Translations under genes and position numbers: made by a program
In this document: positions 11,113 to 24,400 of the stretch, in pieces
How the letters are laid out: each line of letters starts with the position of its first letter
Position numbering within the stretch: the first letter of the stretch is position 1
DNA from: Ctenosaura bakeri
Lineage: Eukaryota > Chordata > Lepidosauria > Squamata > Iguanidae
NCBI GenBank assembly: GCA_948474755.1
Contig: CAOLHI010001315.1
Location: 1-64,000 of the forward strand
Direction of reading: 5' to 3'
Length of the DNA stretch: 64,000 nt
Notes under the pieces: generated by a model
Seen by the model: the letters and a program-made list of their open reading frames with translations, nothing else
Told to the model about the DNA's origin: nothing
Database searches by the model: none

Positions 11113-12039
11113 AATAAAGTTTGCTTAGACTAGGTTAGCAGTTTTGATGATTCACAGCTGAACCATCTGAAACACTACAAACATTCTACCCACCATGCTG
11201 GGTCTGTGGTAGCTGTTCTGCAAACACAGGCCGTCATTTCAAACTAGTGTAATTGCATGCTCAAAATGTGTATGGGGACTCACCCATTACAAACTCACAC
11301 GTCAAGCTGGTGTTTCCAAAATGAATGCAATGCAGCCCCACCAAATACCTTTTGTGGTGTCAGCAAAAGAAATCAGCACAGCTTCAGTCCCATAGAAGGG
11401 ATCTCAGTCATATACAGTACTCTGTTAGGATTCAGTAACAGATCAACCGACTTCGGCTGCGGGGAGAACGTCCTTGCTTGCTGTCGTGGGCTGGTATCTG
11501 GGGTGTGATGCTCTGCCTGTCCAATTCCACGTCCTGCCCCTGCTCTGGCGGTTGTCACCGCCGAGGACTGACTGCGGCTGCCGCTTACACTGAGGAGAAA
11601 AGGGAGGAAGCAGTTCCTATAGAGAAGAAGCAGCCAGTCTTGGCTCCAGAGGGTAGGAAATAACAGCAAACTCACAGATGGTGTGCAAAATCCTTTTCCC
11701 TCCCCTTGGAGCCTAGGCCAGCTTCAGCTTCTTCCTCTGAATTTCCTTCCCCCATCTTCCCTTTCCCCCCGTTAAGCAGCAGCAGCGGCAGCCCCTCCTA
11801 GGGCTTGATATCTACTAGAGAAGAGCTTTGGGCGGAATACAAAGGGCTAGAAAATATCTCCAAATACCTTATCTAAAACCAGATACATAAACCACACTTA
11901 TATGTGCAAGGTTGTACAGTTGAGCCTGTCCTGCATTTTAGTGCCAAAGATGGGGGGTTAGGTTTAACGTTAAAAGTAGGGAGAAACTTCATAGATCGGA
12001 CCAGTAACACAGGAAAATTGTATTGCAACTGTCGTACAA

Positions 12040-12890
12040 TCTCTTAGAATCATAGAATCATAGAAATTCAGAGTTGGAAGAGACCACACAGGCCATCCAG
12101 TCCAACCCCCTGCCATGCAGGAACACCCTCAAAGCACTCCCGACAGATGGCCATCAAGCCTCTGCTTAAAAACCTCCAAGGAAGGAAACTCAACTATACT
12201 CCGAGGCAGCAGATTCCATTGCCGGACAGCCCTGACTGTCAGGAAGCTCTTCCTGAGGTTCAGGTGGAATCTCCTTTCCTGCAGCTTGAATCCATTGCTC
12301 CTTGTCCTGGTCTCTGGGGCAGCAGAAAACAAGCCTTCTCCCTCCTCTATGTGGCATCCCTTCAAATATTTAAACATGGCTATCATGTCCCCTCTTAACC
12401 TCCTCTTCTGCAGACTAAACATCCCCAGCTCTCTAAGTCTATCCTCACAGGGCTTCATGGCTTCCAGGCCTCTCACCATTTTGGTCTCCCTCCTCTGGAC
12501 TTGCTCCAGCTTGTCAATATCCTTCTTGAATTGGGGTGCCCCGAACTGGACACAGTATTCAAGATGGGATCTAACCAAAGCAGAGTAGAGTGGTACCAGT
12601 ACCTCCCTCGATCTAGACACCAGACTCCTATTGATGCAGCCGAGAATTGCATTGGCTTTCTTGGCTGCCGCATCACACTGCTGCCTCATGTTCAGCTTGT
12701 GGTCTATGAAGACTCCTAGATCCCTTTCACATGTACTGCTATCCAGCCACGTGTCCCCCATCCTATATTTCTGCATTCCATTATTTCTGCCTAAGTGTAG
12801 GACCTTATATTTCTCTCTGTTGAATTTCATTTTGTTCACCCTGGCCCAGCTCTCCAATCTATCCAGGTCATTTTGAATTTTCCCTTGGAG
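12040..12890 (-). mobile_element. CR1 LINE fragment with reverse-transcriptase C-terminus
   Basis: The minus strand encodes the end of the CR1 ORF2 protein, with blocks such as [47 protein letters not shown] and [19 protein letters not shown]. The tail ATAGAATCATAGA is at the left. It is 5' truncated and has no catalytic YADD block. Confidence 0.9.
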
Positions 12891-13043
12891 AGAACTGCTG
12901 GGCAGATAGCTAAGACAGGACTGGCTCCTTTCTTCCGCTCTGAAGCCAGGAGTATCGCAAAGCAGAAGGGATGGAGGAGAACTAAGCAGTGTGATGAGAG
13001 AATGTTCCATTCCAACATGGGTTTATAGTGCACTTCCTTCTTT

Positions 13044-13125
13044 TGGTGGTATCTTCCTGCATGGCAGAATGAGGTTGGACTTGATGGCCCCGATGGTCTC
13101 TTCCAGCTCTGTATCATTCTTTCCA
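13044..13125 (+). mobile_element. CR1 3' tail remnant
   Basis: The segment around CTTCCTGCATGGCAGAATGA and GGTTGGACTTGATGGCC matches the last part of the CR1 3' UTR, in the opposite orientation to 12040-12890. Confidence 0.6.
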
Positions 13126-13457
13126 TCTACCTCTAAAAAGGGACAATAAGATACAGACTGAGATCCTAAATTGCCGTTATGTAGCAGTTATATTCTCCAC
13201 ATGCAATGTTATGCATTTACTATGTTGTGCATCCCTTGTGCTGAAGAGCAACATTGCACAAGTGAAACACAACATTGTACAGGTGAAACAAGGCACCAGA
13301 TGCACAACTGAACACACAAAAAATGTGCAAGAGTGTGCAAGGTAGATCTGCACACTCAATGGCCCAGCATTGCACAACCCTGCTTCCTCATCCATGCCTC
13401 TCCATCCCTTTCTCTCTCCATAGCCATCCATCTAGATAAGATCATGTTGGTGTTTTA

Positions 13458-13528
13458 GGCCATTTCCGCACTAGCCTGTTATAGTGCAATGAATCATCGT
13501 GCTATAACAGGCTAGTGCAGAAATGGCC
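13458..13528. mobile_element. Minimal 71-base palindromic MITE, family N1
   Basis: It is only two facing terminal inverted repeats: GGCCATTTCCGCACTAGCCT, then GTTATAGTGC, a short centre, and the complement. It is flanked by TTA at 13455-13457 and 13529-13531. Confidence 0.9.
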
Positions 13529-13731
13529 TTAGAAAGACATCTCTGGGAGAAGCTGGACTTTTTAGTCTAATGCAGAACATCCACATTTTGCTCAAAGTTT
13601 CAGAAGTGGAGTTGAGCACACAACGCCATTTTGCGTGTAGATGTTCACGTCTATGGCAATGAGAATGGATGCACCTAAACACACATGTACATTTAGTGCC
13701 TTATTTAGTATGTGCTTAGTTGCACAACACT

Positions 13732-14172
13732 GGCCATTTCTGCACGCGGCGAGGGAATTGCTCCCTGCCGCTACTCACTGGATCTTCTGGCAGTCCGGTC
13801 CAGTCTGAGGTGAGGCGGAGCAGTGTGTGGTCGTAGATCCACACTGCTCTGGTGTCCAAAAGGGCGGCTTCTGGTTGGTCATGGGTCTCGACCAACCGCT
13901 GAAGCTCGCCAGCCTAAAGCCCACCCTCTGCATTGGTGTGAGCCTGTGAATCTGCACCAGAGAGCAACCACACAATGGCGCGTGCCGGCATTTTGAAAGA
14001 CCGGAAAAATCAGGTCTTTCAAAAACACGCTGGAGGACCACTTGGGGTTGTTCCGGAGCAGACTGAGGTGCGGATCTATGGTAAGTATTCCGGACCCAGT
14101 CTGCTCCAAGGTGCAGATGTCCTCTGTGGAGGACGCACTACACCATTTTACTTACCCCATGCGGAAATGGCC
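13732..14172. mobile_element. MITE family N2 (441 bases)
   Basis: It begins GGCCATTTCTGCACGCGGCG and ends ATGCGGAAATGGCC, with ACT duplicated at 13729-13731 and 14173-14175. The interior is GC-rich, contains inverted pairs, and is homologous in inverse orientation to 34749-35195 (shared phrase GCTTTAGGCTGGC and its complement). There is no coding capacity. Confidence 0.85.
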
Positions 14173-14179
14173 ACTGACA

Positions 14180-16340
14180 TTCAACGCAAGGACTGTGTCG
14201 CACCCTCTATGTATTCCACACACTATACTACTGTAGGATCTTGGCCATAACACTGAATAGGTCTGTATTATAGAAGTAGACATGGTTGAGTTCCCACAAT
14301 GTGGCTCAGAATAAGGCAGGCCATTTTGCCACAAGAGCAGCTCTGAGAAAATGTTGCATGTCTGAAACCAGTGGTTACATTCAAAAACAACTGGTGTATT
14401 AATCCTGGCAGCCACGACATATTCTCCTGCACAAAATAGTCAGAATCTTCTTGGGGAACTGCACTGGCCTAGCTTCTGGTTACACTGGTGTTTGCACTGG
14501 TTAGACACTTGTGTGAGGAGGCATCCAATACCTGCTGATGCAAGATACTTCCCCATTTGCCCACCCACAGCCCCATTTGCCCACAGCTCCACGCGCACCA
14601 GAAGGACCACTGGAATGACCACTGCAAGAGCTTTGGACAGACTCCTGAATGTCTGGGAAGCTCTCAGCCACACAGCATCCCCCCCCCGCCACCATTGCCT
14701 CTGTCCACGTAAGTAGCCTGTCAGAGCCAACATTTCCTGTATTGGATCTCTTCCTTGAGCTAAGTTAAGAGCAAAAATATTTGACTGGCAAAAGCCAGGC
14801 TGAATCTATTTGCTTCTCTAATCCAGATTCACTTAATGGGTTTTTGCAAGAGCTTTCAGCATTGACCTTGGGAGGAGCCGCTTGCTGTTTAGTTCAACCA
14901 TCAGCCCTGCAAATCACGAACGGGGTTGCACGCTCATACGCTGGACAAATAACACACAGTGGCATGGCTTGGATGCTTAACTTAATTGAATCTCACAAAG
15001 AGTCTTCACTTGGCGAGAGCACATTTTCCATTGCCACAGCATGCAACGAGGACTTATTGACCAGGCAATAAAACCCGGGTACACACCAGCCTCATATCTA
15101 TTATTGGAGTGAAGGTAAGGGTGCTGGAAGCAACCTGGGTATCATTTTTTCACCACATCCCTGAGGGTTAATAACAGACTAGTAGTGTGCCTTAACTGTG
15201 AGACAGATCATGTTTAACACCAACATAACATAAAGTTCTCCTGGCTTCCATAATGGAAGGGATGAAGGTGAGAAAGCTGAAGTTCAGTCCAGATAAGATG
15301 GAGATGCTCCTGGTCATGTGAACGTCAGATCAAGGAACAAGGATTCATTCTGTGCTGGATGGGGTTACGCTTCCCCTGAAAATGCAGGTTCATGGCGTAG
15401 AGGTACTTCTGGACCCAGCCTTGAGCTTGGAAGTCCAGGTTTCTGTAGTGGCCAGGAATGCTTTTGCACAGTAAAGGCTAGTGTGCCCTTTGTTCCTGTC
15501 CCCAAAGATGCCTGGTCTGGCCGTGGTGGCACATGCCGTAATCACATCCCATTTGGATTCCTAGAGCATGCAATGCCTTTGAAGAGGGCTTAGGAACTTC
15601 ACCCGGTCCAATGTGCTTAAGCTGGTTAACTAGTCATGATGGCATGGGTGATGCAGCTCCCCTGCTCCGACAAAGTTGGAAGAGACCACAAGGTCCGGTT
15701 GCAACCCCCTGCCCACCACCCTCACACACCAGTCAGGAGCGGATATAAGAAAGGAACGACTGGGTGGCTGTTTTGGAATAAAGCCTCCCCTCCACTTTTT
15801 TGTTGCCTTCCTTTGGCAGGCAAATGCCTTTTATTCCTATTAGCCTTTGAGAACTGTCTCAAAACTGTCCTGTCACCAGATGGACAGCAGGGAGGGGGCC
15901 GTTCTGAGCTCCCTGGGAATGGACTTCCAGAGCCTGGCAGAAGGCACTGAAAAGGCCCCCTCTCCTGTCTCCACCAGCCGTGCTCGTGAAGGTGGTAGGA
16001 CTGAAAGAAGGCTTTTTCTTATAATCTATGGGGTCTAACTGATTTTATCCACTTTGCACATCCGTTATGGCTTAAACTATATAAAATGGTTTTAAATTGC
16101 CTGGTTTTAAGTGATGTATTTTTAATATTTCAAAATTATTGCTATTTAGTATCCTAAACTGATTTTTTTTCCTATGCTGTCTTGAGATCCTCAAATATAG
16201 TGCAGAATATAAATCTAATATGTAACAGTTAAAGTTTTTCTGTGAGTTTGTGAGTTTGTCTATTTGTCCGCGTCAGGCAGGCAAAGACCTCATATGATTG
16301 GCTATGTGAGGCAAGAAGACCTCATGTGATTGGCTGGCTG
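14180..16340. other. Intergenic or intronic DNA, few recognisable features
   Basis: A short CR1 tail remnant is visible at 15667-15715, and an unnamed diverged repeat at 15840-15960 resembles 1375-1560. The end near 16180 looks like a LINE 3' tail. No host exon is supported on either strand. Confidence 0.4.
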
Positions 16341-16344
16341 TGAA

Positions 16345-16410
16345 GATTCTATGGAATCCTGGGATTGGCAGTTTAGGGGAGGGGCTTTTAGAATTCTCAG
16401 CCAGAGAGCT
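16345..16410. mobile_element. Partial N1-type MITE arm
   Basis: Only the inner arm survives (TCTATGGAATCCTGGGATTG, then GCAGTTTAGGGGAGGGGC), with no terminal GGCC. It is a diverged relic. Confidence 0.5.
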
Positions 16411-16780
16411 CTTGGGCCTGGCTGGTTGCTATGGAGACGAGGCCTAGCAGCAAGGGGGAGGGCAGTGTATTCCCTCAGGAACCCAACCCCTGCATGTTAA
16501 TAACTCTGAATACAGATTGGATTGGGGAATATGGGGAAAAGTCACAGGTACTGGACGAGACAGTTTGGAGAAAATAAAATCCCAGGCAACACTGGGTATG
16601 TATGCTAGTATTTTAATTAATAGATAAATATGGTAGAACCAAACTTCTGAAGGACAGAAGGGCACGTAGTCCTACCTTTTCCTCTAAGGAAAGGGCCTTG
16701 CAAGGGAGTGCGCAAGCCAAGGACGAAGCATGGGCTTTGCTTATGAATGGCAGAACCTGGCATCTCCAAATGAGATGGGC

Positions 16781-16835
<55 letters not shown>

Positions 16836-16857
16836 TTCCTTCCATCCATCCATCCAT
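16781..16857 (+). repeat. (CTTT)n microsatellite followed by (CCAT)n
   Basis: About 14 uninterrupted CTTT units run from 16781 to 16835 and are followed by about four CCAT units. Apparent poly-Phe/Ser or Lys-rich reading frames here are microsatellite artefacts. Confidence 0.95.
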
Positions 16858-16859
16858 CT

Positions 16860-17780
16860 TTCCTTCGCCATTTCTGTTTAGCTTGGAAGATGATACCAGT
16901 AAGCCAAAACTGGGATAGAAGAGCTAATGAACTACAAAACCCATGTAAGCATGGCGCCGTATATGGCTGTCCACCTCATCAGACTCCCAGGAGAGCAACA
17001 GGAAGCCCACCCAATTCAACATGGGAGCTGACAATAATTTTTCATGACGATGGAAGTCTTCTTGATTGGAAAACGGAGCACCGAACTCCCTTGGGATCAC
17101 TTGGCCCATCTGGCCCAGGGGAAATTTCCTTCCTGGCACCGATGGCAAAACTAACAACCCAGTTTCTGCTGAATGAGTAATCCCAAAGTCAACAGTACGG
17201 GGCGTGGGCCTCTCCTCTGGGTAGCGAGGGACCGACCTGGACGTGCCGGAGGGCAAGACCTGCAACTCTGCTCCTGTTTACTTGGGCTTGAGTTCCAGTG
17301 ACCTGAGCGGGACTGACTTTGGACTAATGGCCGGTTAGGATTTGGCCGGGGGCTTAAATGCGAGGCTCCACCCAAGATTTGTATAAATGCCTTCTCCAAT
17401 TCTCCAGGCTTTTCTGTGGGCAAGTATCCAGTAGAGGTAAATACTGGAAAGCACCCAACAGAATCCAAGGAAAAAAGGAGAGAGAGATCTCCAAGCCCAA
17501 TGCCTTTGGGCCAACAGTCCAGGAAAGGGAATAAGATTTTCAGCTGTGGAAATTTCTGCTTGTAGACAGCATATTGCCCTTGAAGAAGGCCCCTAAAATA
17601 TATCTATAAGCCAAAACACATTGGGCTTATTCTAAAATAAAAATAAAATGAAAACAATCCATTGAGCACTAAGAGACATTATCCTCCCTTTCATCATCAA
17701 ATATTCAGTACCTGGGAATCCTGTTAGCGTAACAGGAAGCGTGAAGAATACACCAAAGTAAGACATTCTTCTTATCTTTT
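16860..17780. other. Unannotated DNA downstream of the BPI-like gene
   Basis: No exon, RNA gene or recognisable repeat was identified. A GC-rich segment lies at about 17190-17360. Confidence 0.35.
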
Positions 17781-17803
17781 TCTTTTATTCTTTTTTTTAA
17801 AAA

Positions 17804-17809
17804 TTTATT
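17804..17809 (-). promoter_or_regulatory. Candidate polyadenylation signal of the BPI-like gene
   Basis: AATAAA is read on the minus strand about 580 bases beyond the stop codon. A second one lies at 17784-17789. A 3' UTR of this length would include the 28-base minisatellite. This rests on the hexamer alone. Confidence 0.25.
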
Positions 17810-18038
17810 ATATAGGTTCCATAAGCGCAACCAGATCACACAGATGAAAAGCTGGGTTTGGATAGGAATTTTTCCTTTTAAAAAGCATATATATTTCTAT
17901 TGAGTACTTAGGACCAAACAATTGGTGCAAAATAAGCATGCTGAGCTCTCTTTCGTTCAAATGGGCCCTGCATTTTTTTTAAAGTGCCAATTAGATTATG
18001 CCCATTGCTTCTCAATACAGCCCCCAAGGTTAAGGTAC

Positions 18039-18234
18039 CAGAAATCCTAATATTCCAGTTTTGCTACAGAAATTCTAATGTTCCAGTTTTGCTACAGGAA
18101 TTCTAATGTTCCAGTTTTGCTACAGAAATTCTAATGTTCCAGTTTTGCTACAGAAATTCTAATGTTCCAGTTTTGCTACAGGAATCCTAATGTTCCAGTT
18201 TTGCTACAGAAATCCTAATGTTCCAGTTTTGCTA
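18039..18234. repeat. 28-base minisatellite, seven units
   Basis: Seven head-to-tail copies of a 28-base unit (core AATGTTCCAGTTTTGCTACA) differ at only a few positions, and an eighth partial unit follows. Similar CCAAGGTTAA phrases flank both sides. On the minus strand it begins about 155 bases after the stop codon, so it probably lies in the 3' UTR. There is no CRISPR character: units are contiguous with no spacers. Confidence 0.95.
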
Positions 18235-18389
18235 CAGAAATCCAAGGTTAAAGGCAAGTTCCACGTCATTCAGTCCTTCTCCTTCTCCGGCCAAGAGCTC
18301 TGGGGCAACAGACGAAGCTGAGCCCAAAGAAGATGGAAAGAGACCATGCAGTTGGGGGACGGCCACTCCGTTTGCCAGGCCGTTAACTC

Positions 18390-18422
18390 TCAGTTTGGGA
18401 TCACCGATATCAAGAAGTATGT
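18390..18422 (-). CDS. BPI-like gene, exon 15 with stop
   Basis: The acceptor is a strong tract (CTCTTCCTTGTAG). In the required phase 0 it encodes [10 protein letters not shown] and TGA. This hydrophobic last strand is what ends BPI-family proteins. Intron 14 is 6.4 kb, lengthened by at least three LTR insertions. Confidence 0.85.
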   Translation of the reverse strand, partial: TYFLISVIPN

Positions 18423-21400
18423 CTACAAGGAAGAGGAAAAGAGAGCACAAATTATGCCTCCCCAGCTCCTGCAGTGGCTATTTCTCTCCTTCACAGAGCC
18501 CTTCTTCATATCTTCCAATATCTCGCAGGTGAAAACCAGGACACATGTGGCCAAGCAACTGCAGGGCGTGGAAGATCAGAGAAGCAAAGGGGGGCTGCAG
18601 CGGTCTGCTTTGGCCTGAGCCTACTGGGGAAAGCACGACTTTGCTGCCTCCTCTCCTCTCCCTTCTGCTGAGTGCAAACTCCTTTTGCACCTTGAACGCA
18701 GACTATTTCCGCACTAGAGCGTTATAGTGCTATTATTCCACTTTCAACATCCTATGGAATCCTGGGGTGTGCAGTTTAGGGAGGGGCCTCAAAGGCCTCT
18801 GATTCCTCTTCCCCTCAAAGGCCCCTCTTTAAATTGCAAACCCTAGGATTCCAGAGGATGTTGAAAGTGGAATAATAGCACTATAACAGTCTAGTGTGGA
18901 AATGGCCTCAGTCTGTAGGAATTAAAATTAACTGAAGAAAAGCGGGAGTGGAAAGAAACTGGATCGTTTTAAAAGGAGCTGGGAATGTAGGGCTGCAGAG
19001 GATCAACTGATACTTTTGTTACCCTGTTTACTGGGGGTCCCGGGAGGGACACCTAAATAACCTTACAACTACACAAGATGGGGAAATTAGTCAAGAGTAC
19101 CGGTTGGCACTACGAGAGGCAGGGTAATGCAGCAGGATCTTGTAACCCAATGTTTATGGGGTCAGGCCCAATCAAGAAGCAAACCATGTTGGAGATTAAT
19201 GAATGATTTTTATTAAATACAGGCACACAATGTAAGCAACACACACACACAGATAACTAAGGAAAATAAAGGTGTGAGTATGATAGCGGGATTTTCAGAG
19301 GAATAGTTGATTTGGGTGATACGAAATCTGTTCCTGAAGCCTGGAAAGAAGATAGAGAGCGATGCTGGGGTGTGATGTATCTCAGCACGTGGAGCTGAGG
19401 GGAAGCTCACCAAGCAAAGCGGCAGCAAGGCAGTCTGGAACTCGGGAGCGATCCAAGGATGGTCTCGGAATCAGGGGTTTTTATAGGGAGAAATGTGACT
19501 GCAGGCTATGCCGTACTTGGGGAGAACAATGCAATTTAGGAGCAGGACAAAGCTTTGGAAAGGTCAGAATTTAGCATGATTGAGTTAAGTCCAAATTGAC
19601 AAAGAGTTAGCCAGTATGCAAATGCAGTTGAGTATTCAGCTTGCCAGGGTGCCTGCTTGGGGCAGGGAGTCCTTTGTAAAAACAGCGTGCATACATAAGG
19701 AGGGTGTTTGCAGAGAGGTCTCCTAAAGCGGTGATCTGGTTATTTCTGGCCTGCCTGGGTGGAGAATGGAATGTCCAGCAATTAGTGACCGCGCCTAGTC
19801 TGTGCTTGTCCGGGGGCCTCAAAAACACGTGGAGAGGGGTGGTGGAAGAGAGCCAAATTATTGATATCAAAGTGATATCTAGGAGTATCTCCAAGGAAGC
19901 CTAAACTGCAGTAACACTCTGCCTGCCAAATTGGGACAGTTGGAGGGCATGTTTCTTTGCCCTCTTTCTTACATAGGAAATAGTTTACTTGTTGCCAAGA
20001 GCAGCCATTCCCTTGCTTGTTTGACCCCCTGCAGGCCTCTCTGCTCTGTCCTCAGCTATTTCTCCACCAATTTCCCCTGCAATTGTTCCTTTGGTGTTTC
20101 CAGTTCACAAGGGAAGTTCTTCCGCCCTTTTGCTGTCTCTCTCTGTTGAAATCCAAACTTTCCTCTGCTTTGTCGCTGTTGCTTTGTGCCTTCAAGCTGA
20201 CTCTGACTTATGGCAACCCTCTGATAGGGCTGTTTATCTGTTTTGTTTCTGGCAAGCGTTATTCAGATGAGCTTTGCCATTGCCTTTCTCTGAGGCTGAG
20301 AGAGTGTGAATTGCCCAACTTTCCCCAGCGGGTTTCCATGGCCAAGCAGGGACTTGAATCCTGGTCTTCCAGAGTTCTAGTCCAAAACTCAAACCACTGC
20401 ATCACTCTGGTGATTTCTTCAGAGGAAGAATTTTGCCATTGCTTTCCTCCATGGATGAGAGAGTGTGACTGGCCCAAAGTCCTCTAGTGTCTGAGTGGGC
20501 ATTCAAACCCTGTGTTAGAAAAGGTTTGCTGTGACCTTTGGTCCAGTACAATACTTATGATGTGCATGTGGAAAGCACCTGGGGGAATGACAGCGCATGT
20601 CATGAGCTAATCCCCTTGGGACAAAAAGCTGAGTCACAGTGTAATGTAATCAGGACAAGGGGTTACATCAGCCATGGGACATGAAATCCTGGCTGGGGTT
20701 ACATCAGCTAGTCTCTGTGTATATACGGAGATGGGATCTGGCCAACATCTCTCTCGGTCTTCCCTGATTCTGGCCGGAGGCTTTGCCGGAGCATATCTCT
20801 ACCTGATACTGTGATGGAATGCTGAACCGGTGTTGGAGGATCTGCTAACCTGTACAGATGTATATATTGGAAGTGAAGAATAAAAAGCCTCCAGGTATAT
20901 TTTTGGATGACAACACTGTGTGCTAGTGTTTTTAGTGGGCAGTTTTTGGGGTCAGAGTAGTGCTGCATGATATACTCTGCAGCACACGCTTCTTGTTGCT
21001 GTGTTTTCAGCTCTGCTGGATGTTTTGTTTTGCTTGCCTCTGAGCCACGTTTGGTCAAAGAGGAGCAGCGTGAGGGAGGATTTAGCGTAGTGTGCCCGAG
21101 TCCCATCGTCCACCTTCCCTCCACACCCTGGTCAACACTCAAACCAATGCAGCAAGAGTAGAAGAGGAATTTCAACAGGTGTTGCTTGTTGCTCTGCAGC
21201 ATAACAAACACCACCTGCTGAAATTCCCTCATCTCCACAACCATTAAAGGCACAGGAGCCCTCTCCAGTTTGCACTGTGACAACCCTCTGAATCACATTG
21301 TCTCCTCAAACTATTGGGACTCAAACTTCAATCCAGGCCTCACACTACAGACTTTGTTGTTATGTGCCTTCAAGTCAACTGCAAGTTACATCAACCCTCT

Positions 21401-24400
21401 CATAAGGCTTTCTTCCCCAAATTTATTCGGAGAAAGCTTGCCGTTGCCATCCTCTGAGGCTGAGAAGGTGTTGTAAGCCCTGCTAGCAGACCCAGTCCCG
21501 GGGAAGCGTAATATTTAATATCAAAAAGTTATCAAGCCAGAGGTCCACCAGACAGGAACGTAGACATCCGTGTCTAAAAACCAAAGCATTTTTAGCAAGG
21601 ACCTTAGCAAGGTCAGGCCAAGAAGCCCCCCAGTCACGTCTCCAAGAGGGAAACCTCAGAAAGGCATGTACACACACAAAGGGACCGGTAACAACATTGA
21701 CACCTTGATGGAAACTGAGTGTCCTCTGGAGGAGATTAAGGCCATTTCCACACTAGCCTGTTATAGCGCGATGATTCCACTTTCAACATCCTCTGGAATC
21801 CTGGGGTTTGCAGTTTCGGGAGGGGCCGCCCAGCCCCTCCCGAAACTGCAAACCCCAGGATTCCAGAGGATGTTGAAAGTAGAATCATCACGCTATAACA
21901 GGCTAGTGCGGAAATGGCCTGACACTTGTAACAGCAATAAAGACAAAGACCAATTCCATCTGAATGATGCGGTCATTAGCTTTTTCCGGGAAAGGGACGG
22001 CCTCCGAGGCATTTTTGCACTAAAACTGAGTCCTCTTCTGGGACTCTCTTTGGAGAATTCCCACACTTGAGTAGCCCCTTTCCTGTTGTCCTGCACGTCG
22101 AGTGCTCCCATTCTTTCTCCACTGAGCCACCTTCGCCTTGCTTCTTCCCGTGCCAAAGGCTACAGGATCAGGTGTAGTACAAACCGGTCTCTTTCCCTCC
22201 GCTCTTCCCGCTCTTCATATCTTTCCAGCTCATTAGTCCTTGTGCGCTTGTGTGAGTGAATGCTTCAGTATGTGCTTGTGTGTGGATATTTTGCCAATTC
22301 TGCTCAATAAACTACTGATCATTGAACATTTGACCTGGCTCTCATGCTATCTGACTCTGTAGGGTTCAAGATCTCACTGTGTTGCCCTGCCCTTCACTTT
22401 GCTAAGCAGTGCTCTGCTAATTTCCCCAAACTTTGTATTTTTGAAGCAAGTCCAGGTGTCTCCCGGGGCCCCCAGAAGTCAGGGTAACAGTGTGACTTCC
22501 CAGCAGGTTTCCATGGCTGAGTGGGAATTCGGTCTGTGGCCTCCCAGGCCCCTCCTGCAACTGCAAACACCAGGATTCCATAGGATGTTGAAAGTGGAAT
22601 AATAACACTATAACAGTCTAGTGTGGAAATGCCCCCAGAGTCTGAGTCCAAAACCACTATGCTACACTGTCTTCTTACACATTAACTACTAAGAGTCAAA
22701 CTACAAGTTGGGCCTCACACTACAGACTATTTAGGCTTGAAATGACAGTCCAGACCTCAGACTACAAACTAAGCCTCAGGCTACAAAGCCTCAGGCTACA
22801 AACTTTGTTGTTGTGTGCCTTCAAACTGGCTCCCAACTTAGGGCGAGCCTATCCTAAGGTTTCCATGGCCAGATTTCTTCAGAGAAGGTGTGGCATTGGC
22901 TCCTCTGAGGCTGAGAGTGTGTGAGTTGCCCAAGACCACCCAGCCAGTTTCCATGACAGAGTGAGGATTTGAATCCTGGTCTCCAGAGTCCTCCTCCAAC
23001 AGTCAAACCACTCTGGCTCTTGCTTTTACTATGGCCACACAATATCCATGGGCGACTTCATGGAAACTCATATTACTGCAGTTTCTAGCCCGGACTTGTG
23101 GGATATTAGATATCATTTTGATATCAATAATTTGGCCTACTATACTCCTCTGTTCTCCACGTGCTGCAAGCCCCCCGGACAAACTTGCATACAGGCATGG
23201 CTGCTAATTGCTGAAATATTCCAAACAATACAGGCAGGCCAGAAATAGCCGTCCCGCCACTTCAGGAGACCTCAAAGGCAAGTACTCTATTATGTATGCA
23301 CGCTACTTACAAAGGACTCCCTGCCCTGAGCAGGAAGCTTGATTAGAAGAATCCTCAACTCTCAAGCACTCTGCGTTTGCATACTGGCTACTCTATTGAC
23401 AATTTGGACTTAACTCAATCATGCTAAATTCTGACCTTTCGGAGGCTTTGGCCCTTTTCGCAGTGCCGGCGCTTGCGCAACGGAGGAGGGTGGCTTGCGC
23501 AACAACCGTCTCCCGAAATGCCACCGCTTCCCCCCACCTCCTTACCGCACATGGAGTCTTCTTGCACGACGGGCGCTCTTCAGCCACACCCCCAGCTTCC
23601 GCAGCGCTTCCTGGGAGCTGTAGGCAGCGCTGGGGGCGGAAGCGGGGAGGAAGTGCAAAAGGCTCGCCTGCGACAGTGCTCCGCACTCCAGTAAGTGCGA
23701 GGCACCGCCGGGAACCTTGCGCGAGTGCCGTTTATTTTCAGTTCAAGCCGAAAATAAAAAAAATACGTGCTCGCACAGCTTCAGCCCCGTGAGTGCCGCG
23801 GAAGTGGGAGTGCGTCGTGCAGAGCGACGCTCCCACTCCCGTGAGGCTCAGGGGGCTCTCGCACGACAGAAAGCCCGTGCGAAAAGGGCCTTTGTCTCCA
23901 GCCCGAAATTCATTGTTTTCCCCAAGTACAGACTAGCCTACGGCCACATTTTCCCCTATAAGAACCCCTGACTTTGAGCGCTTCCTTGGATTGCTCCCGA
24001 CTTCCATCCCGCCTTGCTGCCGCTTTGCTTGGTGAGCCTTCCCCTCAGTCCCACGTACTGAGAAACTTCACATCTACGAACTTCTGCTTATGACTTCCCA
24101 GGCTTCAGGAGAGGTGTAGTATTACCCATATCGAAAACCTCCTCTAAAAATCCCTCTATCCAACTCCAACCCTTATTTCTATAGTTATCTGTGTGAGTGT
24201 GTTGCATACACTGGATTGATTGTATTTTAATAAAACAACAATTATTAATTTTACTTCTGTTTGCTCCTTGACCCTGTAGACATTGGGTAAAAGATCTCGC
24301 TCCGTTGCTCTGCCTCTCGTACTGCTAGCTTGTGCTCTTTGACTAATTCCCCCAACTTGTATAATTTGGAGCGCACTTAGGTCTCCCTCACAGGACCCCC

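Noticed and set aside
12129..13010. 293-codon minus-strand frame as a host gene
   Set aside because: Most of it is CR1 reverse transcriptase; the first 40 or so codons are chance read-through.
16613..16871. Lys/Glu-rich and Phe/Ser-rich frames
   Set aside because: They are translations of the (CTTT)n repeat.
18039..18234. CRISPR-like array
   Set aside because: The units are contiguous without spacers, and the DNA is vertebrate.
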